DNA of 28,791 nt from Cyanobacteria bacterium HKST-UBA02 (GTDB taxonomy: Bacteria; Cyanobacteriota; Vampirovibrionia; Obscuribacterales; Obscuribacteraceae): contig JAGQHH010000251.1 in the NCBI GenBank assembly GCA_020431945.1, forward strand, positions 1 to 28,791, read 5' to 3'. Under the pieces are notes generated by a model, which saw only the letters and a program-made list of their open reading frames with translations, was not told where the DNA came from and did not search any database. The position numbers and the translations under genes are program-made. Of this stretch, positions 15,492 through 23,517 are shown piece by piece. Positions within the stretch are counted from its first letter, which is position 1. Each line of letters begins with the position of its first letter.

Positions 15492-16286
15492 GTGAAAAGC
15501 CACCCCGAGCAACTCCTGAAAGATTTGTCAGAAAGAGAAGACCTCTTTCTGGCTTTCGATCGGGACGGAACCCTGGTGGACTATGCCGATCATCCTGATC
15601 TGGCAGTGATGAACGAAGAGTTGAAGAAGACCCTGCTTGCCCTGGCGCGGCTCAGTGGTGTGGAGATTGCCATCGTCAGTGCCAGATCTATCAAAGCCCT
15701 CGAGCGAGATTTCGATGCCGGAGACGGTGTCAGCCTCGCTGGTAATTACGGTCTGGAAGTGCGGCTCCGGGACGGAAGCGATATCGTCGAGGCTGCCATA
15801 GCCGAGGCCATACCCGAGCTCAAGACTATCCTCCAGCGGCTGGAGCCTCTGGCGGGCGAAGATACCGGCGGGATTATCGAGGACCACGGTCTGTCCATAT
15901 GTTTGCACTGGCACAGGATTGAAAGAAACAAGATGTCTTTCGTACGCGAACAGATCCAGGCTATTCGAGAGGATCTCGATAAGGTTCGCTTCCACGACTA
16001 CCCGACGAGTTTCGAGTTCATTCCCGATATCGACTGGTCTAAGGCTGATGGGCTCCGGGTTCTCGAAAGTCGTCTGGGTCTTTTGGAAAGAGATGTGTTT
16101 TCGCTCTTCTTCGGAGATACGGATTCCGACGAGCCCGGCTTCGAATGGTCCCATGCTCGAGGCGGCAGCTCGGTACGGGTGGGAAGCCCGAAAGTGGCGT
16201 CAATTGCAAAATACAGGCTTGAAAGACCGGCGCAAGTTGGAGAACTTTTGTCTCGATTGCTCGAGCTTCGAAGGAGCCGGGTTTAA
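15492..16286 (+). CDS. otsB: Trehalose-6-phosphate phosphatase
   Basis: A HAD-type phosphatase of the trehalose branch. It removes phosphate from trehalose-6-phosphate to give trehalose. The catalytic motif AFDRDGTLVDY is at residues 21-31 with Asp23 as nucleophile and Asp25 as acid/base. IVSARS near 61-66 is the second motif, DWSKADGL near 181-188 carries the Lys of motif III, and FGDTDSDEPGFEW near 207-219 is the acidic magnesium-binding motif IV. NYGLEV and HWHRI fit the cap region. The length of 264 residues is normal for OtsB. The start is GTG at 15492 without a ribosome binding site; the motif spacing supports it. It lies upstream of otsA in the same direction, with 266 bases between that contain no convincing gene, so otsA may have its own promoter. 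Confidence 0.9.
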   Translation: MKSHPEQLLKDLSEREDLFLAFDRDGTLVDYADHPDLAVMNEELKKTLLALARLSGVEIAIVSARSIKALERDFDAGDGVSLAGNYGLEVRLRDGSDIVEAAIAEAIPELKTILQRLEPLAGEDTGGIIEDHGLSICLHWHRIERNKMSFVREQIQAIREDLDKVRFHDYPTSFEFIPDIDWSKADGLRVLESRLGLLERDVFSLFFGDTDSDEPGFEWSHARGGSSVRVGSPKVASIAKYRLERPAQVGELLSRLLELRRSRV

Positions 16287-16552
16287 GTCAAGCGGGCCAG
16301 GGCTTTTCAACGCCGGACCGGACTGGCTTCATCTGAAAAATATCTCAGAAATCTGGAAAATGTCATCCTGTCAGGGTTTAATCAGGAGACCCGGCAGCCG
16401 GAAGGCTTCGTATAGAACGGAAGCATTCGCTTCGAGCATCCATCTATCTGCCAGGTAAAAAACAGGAGTTAGAACAGTCTCGTTTCTTTCTCGTCCCCGA
16501 ACGTCTTCGTGGGCGTGACCTGTCTTGTATTGGTGACAAAGGTAAAAAAAGT

Positions 16553-18067
16553 ATGCTGAGTATCGCATCGTATCGTGGTCCGGGGATGGCGGGTGGCGTC
16601 TCCACGGCACTGGCTACTTTGTGGAAAACGGTGGGGGACAGAGCACAGAACTGGTACTACATCTGCTCCAAGTCCGAGTCGATCAAGTGTGCAAGCAAGC
16701 AGGGAGAGAGTGGCTCCCGGGCAAGTCTGGAGCTGATTCTCAATCCCCAGCTAATACAGGCTCATTATCACTATTGCAATGACTTCATCTGGCCGGTCAT
16801 GCACGACCTTCCCCAGCATGCCTCCTATCGCAGGCAGGACCGGGAGCGTTATGTTCACTTCAACCGGCAATTCGCTCGTGTAATCGAGAGCAAGAAGCGG
16901 GGCTACGACAATACCTGTTTTATTCAGGACTATCAGCTCGCTCTGGTATCCCGTCATTTTTCCGGCTCCAAGCAGATTTTCTGGCATATTCCCTGGCCCA
17001 GAGAGGTCCTGCCCGAGCATGTCGAGCCAGTCAGAGAGATCGCCGAAGGGCTACTGGCTTGCGAAACCATCGGTTTTCACACCGCTGAGTATGCCGACAA
17101 TTTCGCTCGCTTCGTCAAAGAGCATCTGAGCGATCATTCCGTGGTGACATTCCGTCGAGATCGCGAGAACAGGCTCAGAGCCGTCACCGCCGCCGGTGTG
17201 CCGGCCGGAGAGCGGCGCTCCGCAGGACGTCTGCGGGTTCTGGTCCGCAACGGCTTGACCCAGAAAGTTTCGCGAGTCTTTGTCGCTCCGCTCGGTCTGG
17301 ATATCGAGTACTGGCAGCAGTTGAGCCGGGCCTCATCCACCTTCGATCAGGAGCTCAATGAGATGGGTCTGGGTGACGGCTATATCCTCTCGGTGGACCG
17401 AGCCGACTACACCAAAGGTGTATTCGAGCGGATCAAAGCAATCGATGTCTTTTTCTGCAAGTATCCGCACTGGGCCGGTCTGACTAAATTCGTCCAGATC
17501 TGCGGTCGCACCAGGGCCGGACTTTCGGCATTCGATCAGTACTGGAGCAAATGCCGCGGTCTTGCCGATTCGGTGAACCGCCGCCACGGAACGGACAACT
17601 GGGATCCTATAGTCTGGATCGACACCCCCATGAGCCCGGAGCTACTCTCCGGCTGTTATCGCAATGCCCGGGTGATGATGGTCAATCCAGTCAGGGACGG
17701 TCTCAATCTCACCGCCAAAGAATTCTTCGTCTGTCAAAAAGATGATCCCGGCACTCTCTTGCTCTCGCCGGGGGCCGGTGCCTGGCACGAGGTCGGCGAT
17801 CATGCTGTCTTTGCCGATCCGCATAACAGTCTGCAGATGGCTGAAGCTATCGAAGAGAGTCTCCGGATGCCGTCGCAGGAGCGAGAACAGCGTGCCGGAG
17901 CAGTGCTCCGCACCCTTTCCGAGAATACCCTCGAGGACTGGTGCCAGTTCTTCGCCGGACATACCACTTCACAATACAGCGAAAAACGCTATGCTCAGTA
18001 TATGAACAGGGCTGATTCGCGCGGAGCCGGCAATATCGTTCTTGCTGCGGGATCAAAGGGACGTTGA
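16553..18067 (+). CDS. otsA: Trehalose-6-phosphate synthase (GT20)
   Basis: It makes trehalose-6-phosphate from a nucleotide-activated glucose and glucose-6-phosphate, in the GT-B fold. The Gly-Gly of the N-terminal nucleotide-sugar loop is at residues 14-15. IQDYQLALV near 124-132 corresponds to the conserved HDYxL block (His replaced by Gln) and FWHIPWP near 143-149 to the FxHxPFP block. The phosphate-binding RADYTKGV near 283-290 carries Arg283 and Lys288. VNPVRDGLNLTAKEF is the C-terminal sugar-nucleotide site. The length of 504 residues is typical. The start ATG at 16553 is preceded by AAAGGT about ten bases upstream. It ends 20 bases before the converging kinase-LRR gene. With otsB it forms the OtsBA pathway, an osmolyte and stress-protection route. 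Confidence 0.93.
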   Translation: MLSIASYRGPGMAGGVSTALATLWKTVGDRAQNWYYICSKSESIKCASKQGESGSRASLELILNPQLIQAHYHYCNDFIWPVMHDLPQHASYRRQDRERYVHFNRQFARVIESKKRGYDNTCFIQDYQLALVSRHFSGSKQIFWHIPWPREVLPEHVEPVREIAEGLLACETIGFHTAEYADNFARFVKEHLSDHSVVTFRRDRENRLRAVTAAGVPAGERRSAGRLRVLVRNGLTQKVSRVFVAPLGLDIEYWQQLSRASSTFDQELNEMGLGDGYILSVDRADYTKGVFERIKAIDVFFCKYPHWAGLTKFVQICGRTRAGLSAFDQYWSKCRGLADSVNRRHGTDNWDPIVWIDTPMSPELLSGCYRNARVMMVNPVRDGLNLTAKEFFVCQKDDPGTLLLSPGAGAWHEVGDHAVFADPHNSLQMAEAIEESLRMPSQEREQRAGAVLRTLSENTLEDWCQFFAGHTTSQYSEKRYAQYMNRADSRGAGNIVLAAGSKGR

Positions 18068-18086
18068 GGGTCTCTCTCCATCTCTC

Positions 18087-20309
18087 TTAAAAGCCGAGGG
18101 AGTCCACGGCTGGCGCACTGTCAGTGGTGCTATAAATCACTTCGCAGTCAGGATGTTTTTTCCGGAGGCGATCGACTGCCTTCCGGCTTACTCCGGGACA
18201 GTTCTCTATGCGAAGCTCATTGAGCTTCGCGAGCCCGGCGATCTTGTCTATAGCACGGTCTGTGATGGAAGTGCAGCCCATATTGACGGTGTTGAGATCT
18301 TTCAAGGTGAGAAGGACATCCACCCTGTCATCGTCTAGATTGCTCGACTGTAGATCTAGCCAGTTGAGACCTTTGAGAGTGGCGAGGTTTTTGTAGCCTG
18401 TTTCGGAAATCGCTATGCCGGAAATTTTCAGGGCTTTGAGATGGGGCAGGTCTTTAAGATAGACCAGACCATCGCCATGAATTTCCGGGCAGGCTCCCAG
18501 GGCGATGGCGAAAAGCCGCCGGGCATTGGCAAGGTGAGCCAGGTCTTCGTCTTTCACTTTCGTCCTGGTCAGGGCCAGGGCTTCGAGATAGGGCAGATCG
18601 GCCACATATTTGAGACAATCGCCGCTGATGTTGGCGTCATCGGCAAGGTCGAGCTTGCGCAGGGATTTGATCTTGCAGACGGTCTCGACACCACGGTCGG
18701 TGATCTGGGTGGAATTGATCCTGAGTACCACCAGCCTGCGGTCCAGGAGCTTTTGAAGTCCGGCGTCAGTGACATTGGACGAGGTAAGGTCGAGTTCGGT
18801 AATGTCATCGGCCAGGTCGTCCAGGCTCGTGTCGTTCATCTCGGCTGATGCGATGCCGGGAATGACGTCGGTTATTTTGCCGCTTTTGCTGCGCGTCTCG
18901 GCATACTGGTCCTGTACCCTGGTCTTGGTTATGACTTTCTTGCCTTCCGATTCGGCTTTTTGATTCAGGTACCAGTAGCTGATCGCCATAGAACCCGCAA
19001 AGATCAAGAATGCTCCTGTCAGAAGCGGAATGAGGAGGGGATCCCGCTTGCGCTGGAGACCGGCAACGCCGGAATTTGGATCGGGCTCGACGAAGTCAGG
19101 TTTGCCGAAATGCTCTTCCAGGCTGCTTGCCAGCTCCGCCATGGACTGAAACCGGTTCTCTCTGTCTTTAGCCAGGGCCCGGGCGACAATTTCCTCGAGC
19201 TCCGGCTCGATGCTGATATTGTCGCCTTCTCGTCCTATTGCCGGAATCTCGCCTTCGGCATGCAGGGACAACATCTCCAGAGCGGATTCTGCCTCATAAG
19301 GCAGCCGGCCTGAAAGTACCTCGAACATGAGACAACCGAGAGAATAGATATCCGATCGGGCGTCGAAGGACTCGCCCCGTAGTTGATCCGGGCTCATATA
19401 GCCGGGGGTTCCTGCCAGAGCGCGTTTGTCCCTTTCGTCGTTCTTATCCTCTTCTTGATGGATCACCGAGGCGATGCCGAAGTCGATTACTTTCAAGCCC
19501 GCCACGGTGCGATCGTCGTTGAGGACGATGATATTGGAAGGCTTCAGGTCCCGGTGGTAGATATTGTTTTGATGAGCGTGCTCCATGCCGGCACAGATCT
19601 GGCTGAAGATTCGGACAGCTTTTTCCTGGGGGAGCGGTCCTTCGCTCTCGATAATCTCTGCCAGGGTCCTTCCTTCGGCGAACTCCATCACCATATATGG
19701 TTGACCTTCCCTGGTGGCACCGAAGTCGAGAATTCTCACTATATTGGGATGGGAGAGGGAGCTCGTAGCGCGAGCTTCCTTCTGGAAGAGGATGACCTCC
19801 TGCTCTCCCAGCCAGGTAGACGAGAGACATTTGATCGAGACCAGTTTGGAGAGAAGCATATCCAGGCAGAGATAGACATTGGAGTTTCGTCCTTTGCCCA
19901 GGAGACGGATTACTTGATAGCGCTCTTCCGGTAGACCCGCCCTGCGGGTAAGCTCGAGGTCGGTCTCCGGTTCCGGAGCTGTCTGGATATTTTGCTCGAG
20001 CCCCGGCTCGGTCTCGATTTCAGTATCGAGTTCGCGGTCGAGTTCGAGTTCAATATCGAGTGCTTCAGGGCGATTGCAAGAACACAGATCGGCTCGGAAG
20101 ATCCATTGAGTGAAAGAGCCCTGGCGACCCTTCTCCACTCGCTTGCCGCAGGTGCTGCAGAGCTCGGGCTCCACCGCCTCTCGTGTATCGAGAGCGTCGG
20201 GATCGAAGAGATCGCAACTGCAAGAGTTGGCGTCGAACATCCACTGCGTCAGGGACGCACTTTTCCCAACCCGCCTGGGTTTGTTGCATTTCTGGCAGAG
20301 GTCGGTCAT
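18087..20309 (-). CDS. Membrane Ser/Thr kinase with tandem Cys modules and LRR sensor domain (740 aa)
   Basis: The N terminus carries two copies of a Cys module, C-x2-C-x21-C-x-C, at residues 5-32 and 51-78, each with S-x-TQW-x-F between the pairs; they probably bind zinc. An acidic Glu/Asp linker follows. The kinase domain at about 131-395 has a glycine loop LLGKGRNSNVY, Lys160, HRDLKPSN at 252-259 and DFG at 276-278, so it should be active. A single membrane helix lies near 425-445. About 230 residues after it form leucine-rich repeats, for example DDITELDLTSSNVTDAGLQ, with roughly nine units, expected outside the cytoplasm. This is a receptor kinase architecture. It is the last gene of the minus-strand operon, 13 bases after the glucosidase, without a visible ribosome binding site. 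Ligand and substrates are unknown. Confidence 0.9.
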   Translation of the reverse strand: MTDLCQKCNKPRRVGKSASLTQWMFDANSCSCDLFDPDALDTREAVEPELCSTCGKRVEKGRQGSFTQWIFRADLCSCNRPEALDIELELDRELDTEIETEPGLEQNIQTAPEPETDLELTRRAGLPEERYQVIRLLGKGRNSNVYLCLDMLLSKLVSIKCLSSTWLGEQEVILFQKEARATSSLSHPNIVRILDFGATREGQPYMVMEFAEGRTLAEIIESEGPLPQEKAVRIFSQICAGMEHAHQNNIYHRDLKPSNIIVLNDDRTVAGLKVIDFGIASVIHQEEDKNDERDKRALAGTPGYMSPDQLRGESFDARSDIYSLGCLMFEVLSGRLPYEAESALEMLSLHAEGEIPAIGREGDNISIEPELEEIVARALAKDRENRFQSMAELASSLEEHFGKPDFVEPDPNSGVAGLQRKRDPLLIPLLTGAFLIFAGSMAISYWYLNQKAESEGKKVITKTRVQDQYAETRSKSGKITDVIPGIASAEMNDTSLDDLADDITELDLTSSNVTDAGLQKLLDRRLVVLRINSTQITDRGVETVCKIKSLRKLDLADDANISGDCLKYVADLPYLEALALTRTKVKDEDLAHLANARRLFAIALGACPEIHGDGLVYLKDLPHLKALKISGIAISETGYKNLATLKGLNWLDLQSSNLDDDRVDVLLTLKDLNTVNMGCTSITDRAIDKIAGLAKLNELRIENCPGVSRKAVDRLRKKHPDCEVIYSTTDSAPAVDSLGF

Positions 20310-20322
20310 TTCGTGAGTCGGG

Positions 20323-22536
20323 TCAAGTTTCGATTACGACTTTGAGGGCTCCGGACTTCCTCAGGATTTCGCACGTGGTGAGACTGCCCCGGGATGCGAA
20401 AGCCAGATCAATATGGGTTTTCCCTACCTGAACGTTTTTCAAAACCACCCTTCCCAGCCATTCAGGAAGAGAAGGCTCGACGATCCTGACAGTGTTGTTG
20501 AGGGCATCGGGCTGGATATTGAAACAGGCGGAGAGAAGCTGGAACATGCTGCCGGCAGCCCAGGCCTGGGGGGAGCAGGATACGGGATAATCAATAGGAT
20601 TGTCCGAATCTTCTTTGCCGAATCCGCAGAAAAGCTCGGGAAGTCGGTAGTTCTTCTGAGAGAGGGAGACTTCGTAGAGGGCCTCCATGATTTTGTGGAG
20701 GTCTCGTATCCTGCCGAGCTTCCTGAAGCCGTGGGCGATCATGGAATTGTCGTGGGGCCAGATGGAGCCGTTGTGATAGCTTATCGGATTGAAGGCCATA
20801 TTGCTGCGGGCCAGGGTCCTGATTCCCCATCCGGACCAGAAATCCGGTGCCATGAGACGATCCGCCACACGGTTGGCTTTCTCGTCATCGAGTATGCCTG
20901 TGAAAAGGCACTGTCCGGGGTTGGAGGAAAGACCGTCTACCTGTCTGCCGTCGGCGTCCAGGGCATTGGCCAGGAATTGCTCGTCGGGCATCCAGAAGTC
21001 CTTGAGAAAGGACTCTTTGAGCTTTTGAGCGTCACTGCGCAGGCGGACACCATAAGCTTTGAACTTGAGCCGGTCGGCGAGATTGGCGATCGCCATGCGG
21101 GCGGCATAGAGATATGCCTGGGCTTCGCAGAGGGCGATGGGAGCGGTGGCCAGCTTGCCGTTGGCGAAATTCACCGAATCGTGAGAGTCTTTCCATCCCT
21201 GATTGACCAGACCATGACTGTTGGTGCAGTGATAAGAAAGATAGCCGTTCTCGGTCATGCGATTGAGCCAGTCCATGGCACTTTTCACTTTCGGCCAGAG
21301 ACGCCGGGCCAGCTCGAGGTCACCGCTCCAGTCGATATACTCTGCCAGGAGCAGGAGCCAGAGCTGAGTGGAGTCCACGCTTCCATAATAGGGAGTATGC
21401 GGGACTTCGTGAGCGCGAGATAGCTCGCCGAAGCGGATCTCGTGCATGATCCGGCCCGGGCTCTCTTCGGTGTAAGGATCTTCCTTGACACCCTGATATT
21501 TGGCCAGGACACTGATGGTCTCCCGGCTGAGACCTTGCATATAGGGCAGGAGCTGGAGCGCGGTAATGGCGCTATCCCTGCCGAAAATCGTCGTATACCA
21601 GGGAATACCGGCAGCGATACCATAACCTTTGGGAGTCGGCTGGCGGAGGATATAGATGTCTCGCATGCCGCGGTCGATGGAGACATTGAAAAGCTCATGG
21701 TCGGTGCTCAGTGATGCGCCGGCGGAGGACCATTCTTGATAGTCTCGATCCGACAACTCCCGGGCGCGATCGAAACCGATGCGGCTGGAATTGGGAGAAA
21801 GCTCTTTGCCATTGGCGGCGGTGCTGACACAGATCTCGAATTCCTGTCTCGATCTGCCGTTGAGCTCGATCTTGAAATAGACGTCGCCGTCCTGTATGCG
21901 AACCGGCTTCAGTCCGCGAAACTCGATGAGCGTTTCTACCAGGACATTGTCGAGACCGCGATAGGCGAGAAAGAGGGATGAGAGATCCCGTGCCGGCACC
22001 GGTATCATGCGCTCGCCCCGGCGAGCGCGATTGAGACCGCGAACCTCGAACATATCGGCAAAGTCCGACTGAAAGTGGAACTTGAGCTCGCATTCCAGGC
22101 AGGCGCTCAGAAAATTCTCGACGGTGACTTTTTCCCAGAGAAGGTCGTGAAGCACCACGTCACGCTGGACGATGATGTTCTGCTGAGGAAGTCCATCTAC
22201 CTGGACATTGGTATGTAGAAATGTCGCAGAATATCCTTCCGAGACATTGGTGGAAAGAAGGGACATGGGAACACCGTTGAGGGTCATCTCCCATTCGCCG
22301 ATATGTCTGGTGTCATAACGATAATAGCCGTATCCCAGGGTGTTGCAGGCTGGAATGCTGGCTGACTGATCGAGTACCAGGAAATGACTGCCGTTTTTCA
22401 GGACCATCCTGGGATGCGCCGCATCAGTGAGCACGAAGGGCATGCCGTGGCACAGCGGTCGTCTATCGACTTTGTAGCGGCCATGCTCTTTTGCTTTGAT
22501 TGACTTGGCGTAAATAGGTTTCATCGAGGGTTCCAT
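20323..22536 (-). CDS. Amylo-alpha-1,6-glucosidase/glycogen-debranching type protein (737 aa)
   Basis: The N-terminal half resembles the beta-sandwich of bacterial debranching-type glucosidases: FLVLDQSASIPACNTLGYGY is followed by RYDTRHIGEWEMTLNG and SATFLHTNVQ. The C-terminal half is an alpha/alpha barrel with the family motif GIPWYTTIFGRDSAIT near residues 310-325, SVDSTQLWLLL, and NGSIWPHDNSMIAHGF. This matches proteins annotated as amylo-alpha-1,6-glucosidase, which act on glycogen-like or sugar-capped glycans. The exact bond is not assigned. Start: ATG at 22536 or, five codons in, ATG at 22524; neither has a ribosome binding site, and TATACT lies six bases before the first. It is 32 bases after the radical SAM gene. 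It links the kinase operon to carbohydrate metabolism, as does the facing otsBA pair. Confidence 0.88.
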   Translation of the reverse strand: MEPSMKPIYAKSIKAKEHGRYKVDRRPLCHGMPFVLTDAAHPRMVLKNGSHFLVLDQSASIPACNTLGYGYYRYDTRHIGEWEMTLNGVPMSLLSTNVSEGYSATFLHTNVQVDGLPQQNIIVQRDVVLHDLLWEKVTVENFLSACLECELKFHFQSDFADMFEVRGLNRARRGERMIPVPARDLSSLFLAYRGLDNVLVETLIEFRGLKPVRIQDGDVYFKIELNGRSRQEFEICVSTAANGKELSPNSSRIGFDRARELSDRDYQEWSSAGASLSTDHELFNVSIDRGMRDIYILRQPTPKGYGIAAGIPWYTTIFGRDSAITALQLLPYMQGLSRETISVLAKYQGVKEDPYTEESPGRIMHEIRFGELSRAHEVPHTPYYGSVDSTQLWLLLLAEYIDWSGDLELARRLWPKVKSAMDWLNRMTENGYLSYHCTNSHGLVNQGWKDSHDSVNFANGKLATAPIALCEAQAYLYAARMAIANLADRLKFKAYGVRLRSDAQKLKESFLKDFWMPDEQFLANALDADGRQVDGLSSNPGQCLFTGILDDEKANRVADRLMAPDFWSGWGIRTLARSNMAFNPISYHNGSIWPHDNSMIAHGFRKLGRIRDLHKIMEALYEVSLSQKNYRLPELFCGFGKEDSDNPIDYPVSCSPQAWAAGSMFQLLSACFNIQPDALNNTVRIVEPSLPEWLGRVVLKNVQVGKTHIDLAFASRGSLTTCEILRKSGALKVVIET

Positions 22537-22542
22537 CGATAC

Positions 22543-22548
22543 AGTATA
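22543..22548 (-). promoter_or_regulatory. Possible internal -10 hexamer TATACT
   Basis: TATACT ends six bases before the ATG at 22536, in the 32-base gap behind the radical SAM gene. It could give the glucosidase and the kinase-LRR gene a promoter of their own, with a leaderless or nearly leaderless start. No -35 hexamer was assigned, as that region lies in coding sequence. Confidence 0.35.
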
Positions 22549-22568
22549 TATTATTTGCAACCCACATC

Positions 22569-23504
22569 TCAAAAGCTTCTCGACAATCCCCGGCGCGGAT
22601 CGAGTCTGTTCAGACCGGCTTTCCTGGCTGTTGCCAGGGCTTCCTGATACTCCTCTTGCGTGATGCCGCGATTTATTTCCGCATATTTATCGGAGTCGAC
22701 AGTGCCTGCAGGGTAGTATTGCGCCATGACATTGACATATGTTTCGCTCGAGATCTCGTCGGCTATGAACTTCATGATCTCGCGGGTGCCGGCTATGCCG
22801 CCGGGCATCACGAGATGTCTGATCATCAAGCCGCGTCGGGCAAGACCGTTCTCATCCAGCACCAGATCGCCGACTTGTCTGTGCATCTCTTTGATGGCGG
22901 CTCGGGCCGCCTCTGTATAGTCTTTCGCTTTGACATAGAGCAGGGCCGTTTTGCTGTCCCAGAATTTGAAGTCCGGCATATAGATATCGATGATGCCGTC
23001 CAGCCACTGGAGGCTCTCGAGGGAGTCATAGGCGCTGGTGTTATAGACCAGGGGAATATTGAGCCCCCTGTCGATGGCGTGGGGCAGGGCTTCGATGATC
23101 TGGGGCACCACATGCTCAGGAGTGACGAAATTGATGTTATGACAGCCCTGATTTTGAAGTTCGATCATCAGGGCAGCAAGCTCTTCCGGAGTTACTTCCG
23201 CTCCCTTTCTTGCCTGGCTTATGTCGTAGTTCTGGCAGAAGACGCAGCGCAGATTGCACATGGAAAAGAATATCGTGCCTGAGCCTCTTGTCCCGCGCAG
23301 ACAGTCTTCTTCTCCGAAGTGGGCGAAGTGGCTGGCGACCTGGGCGTAGCGGCCGGTGCGGCAGACCGCTTCTTTGTCCGCCAGGCGGTCCACTTTGCAG
23401 TCCCGCGGGCAGACCCTGCAGGAAGCCAGGCTGGCCACGGCTTCTGCCGCTCTCTTTCGGAGCTCTCCGCTTTCATGAAGGGCGATATATGCCGGCCGAG
23501 TCAT
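22569..23504 (-). CDS. PflA-like radical SAM protein (311 aa)
   Basis: The radical SAM cluster motif CNLRCVFC is at residues 83-90, C-x3-C-x2-C, for the [4Fe-4S] cluster that cleaves S-adenosylmethionine. Before it are Cys29, Cys32, Cys36 and Cys48 in CRVCPRDCKVDRLADKEAVC, a set typical of proteins annotated as pyruvate-formate-lyase-activating-like. Downstream are INFVTPEH, DGIIDIYMPDFKFWD and LVMPGGIAGT, all consistent with this group. It is not a complete PflA: no glycyl radical enzyme lies in the window, and many members have no known partner. It starts 13 bases after the stop of a pseudokinase gene and is followed 32 bases later by the glucosidase, so it is a true operon member. Function within the operon is unknown. 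Confidence 0.88.
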   Translation of the reverse strand: MTRPAYIALHESGELRKRAAEAVASLASCRVCPRDCKVDRLADKEAVCRTGRYAQVASHFAHFGEEDCLRGTRGSGTIFFSMCNLRCVFCQNYDISQARKGAEVTPEELAALMIELQNQGCHNINFVTPEHVVPQIIEALPHAIDRGLNIPLVYNTSAYDSLESLQWLDGIIDIYMPDFKFWDSKTALLYVKAKDYTEAARAAIKEMHRQVGDLVLDENGLARRGLMIRHLVMPGGIAGTREIMKFIADEISSETYVNVMAQYYPAGTVDSDKYAEINRGITQEEYQEALATARKAGLNRLDPRRGLSRSF

Positions 23505-23517
23505 CTCAATATCTCGA

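Noticed and set aside
16287..16552. Possible small gene or RNA between otsB and otsA
   Set aside because: The short frames there lack ribosome binding sites and protein-like composition, and I found no stable structure beyond a 5-bp hairpin.
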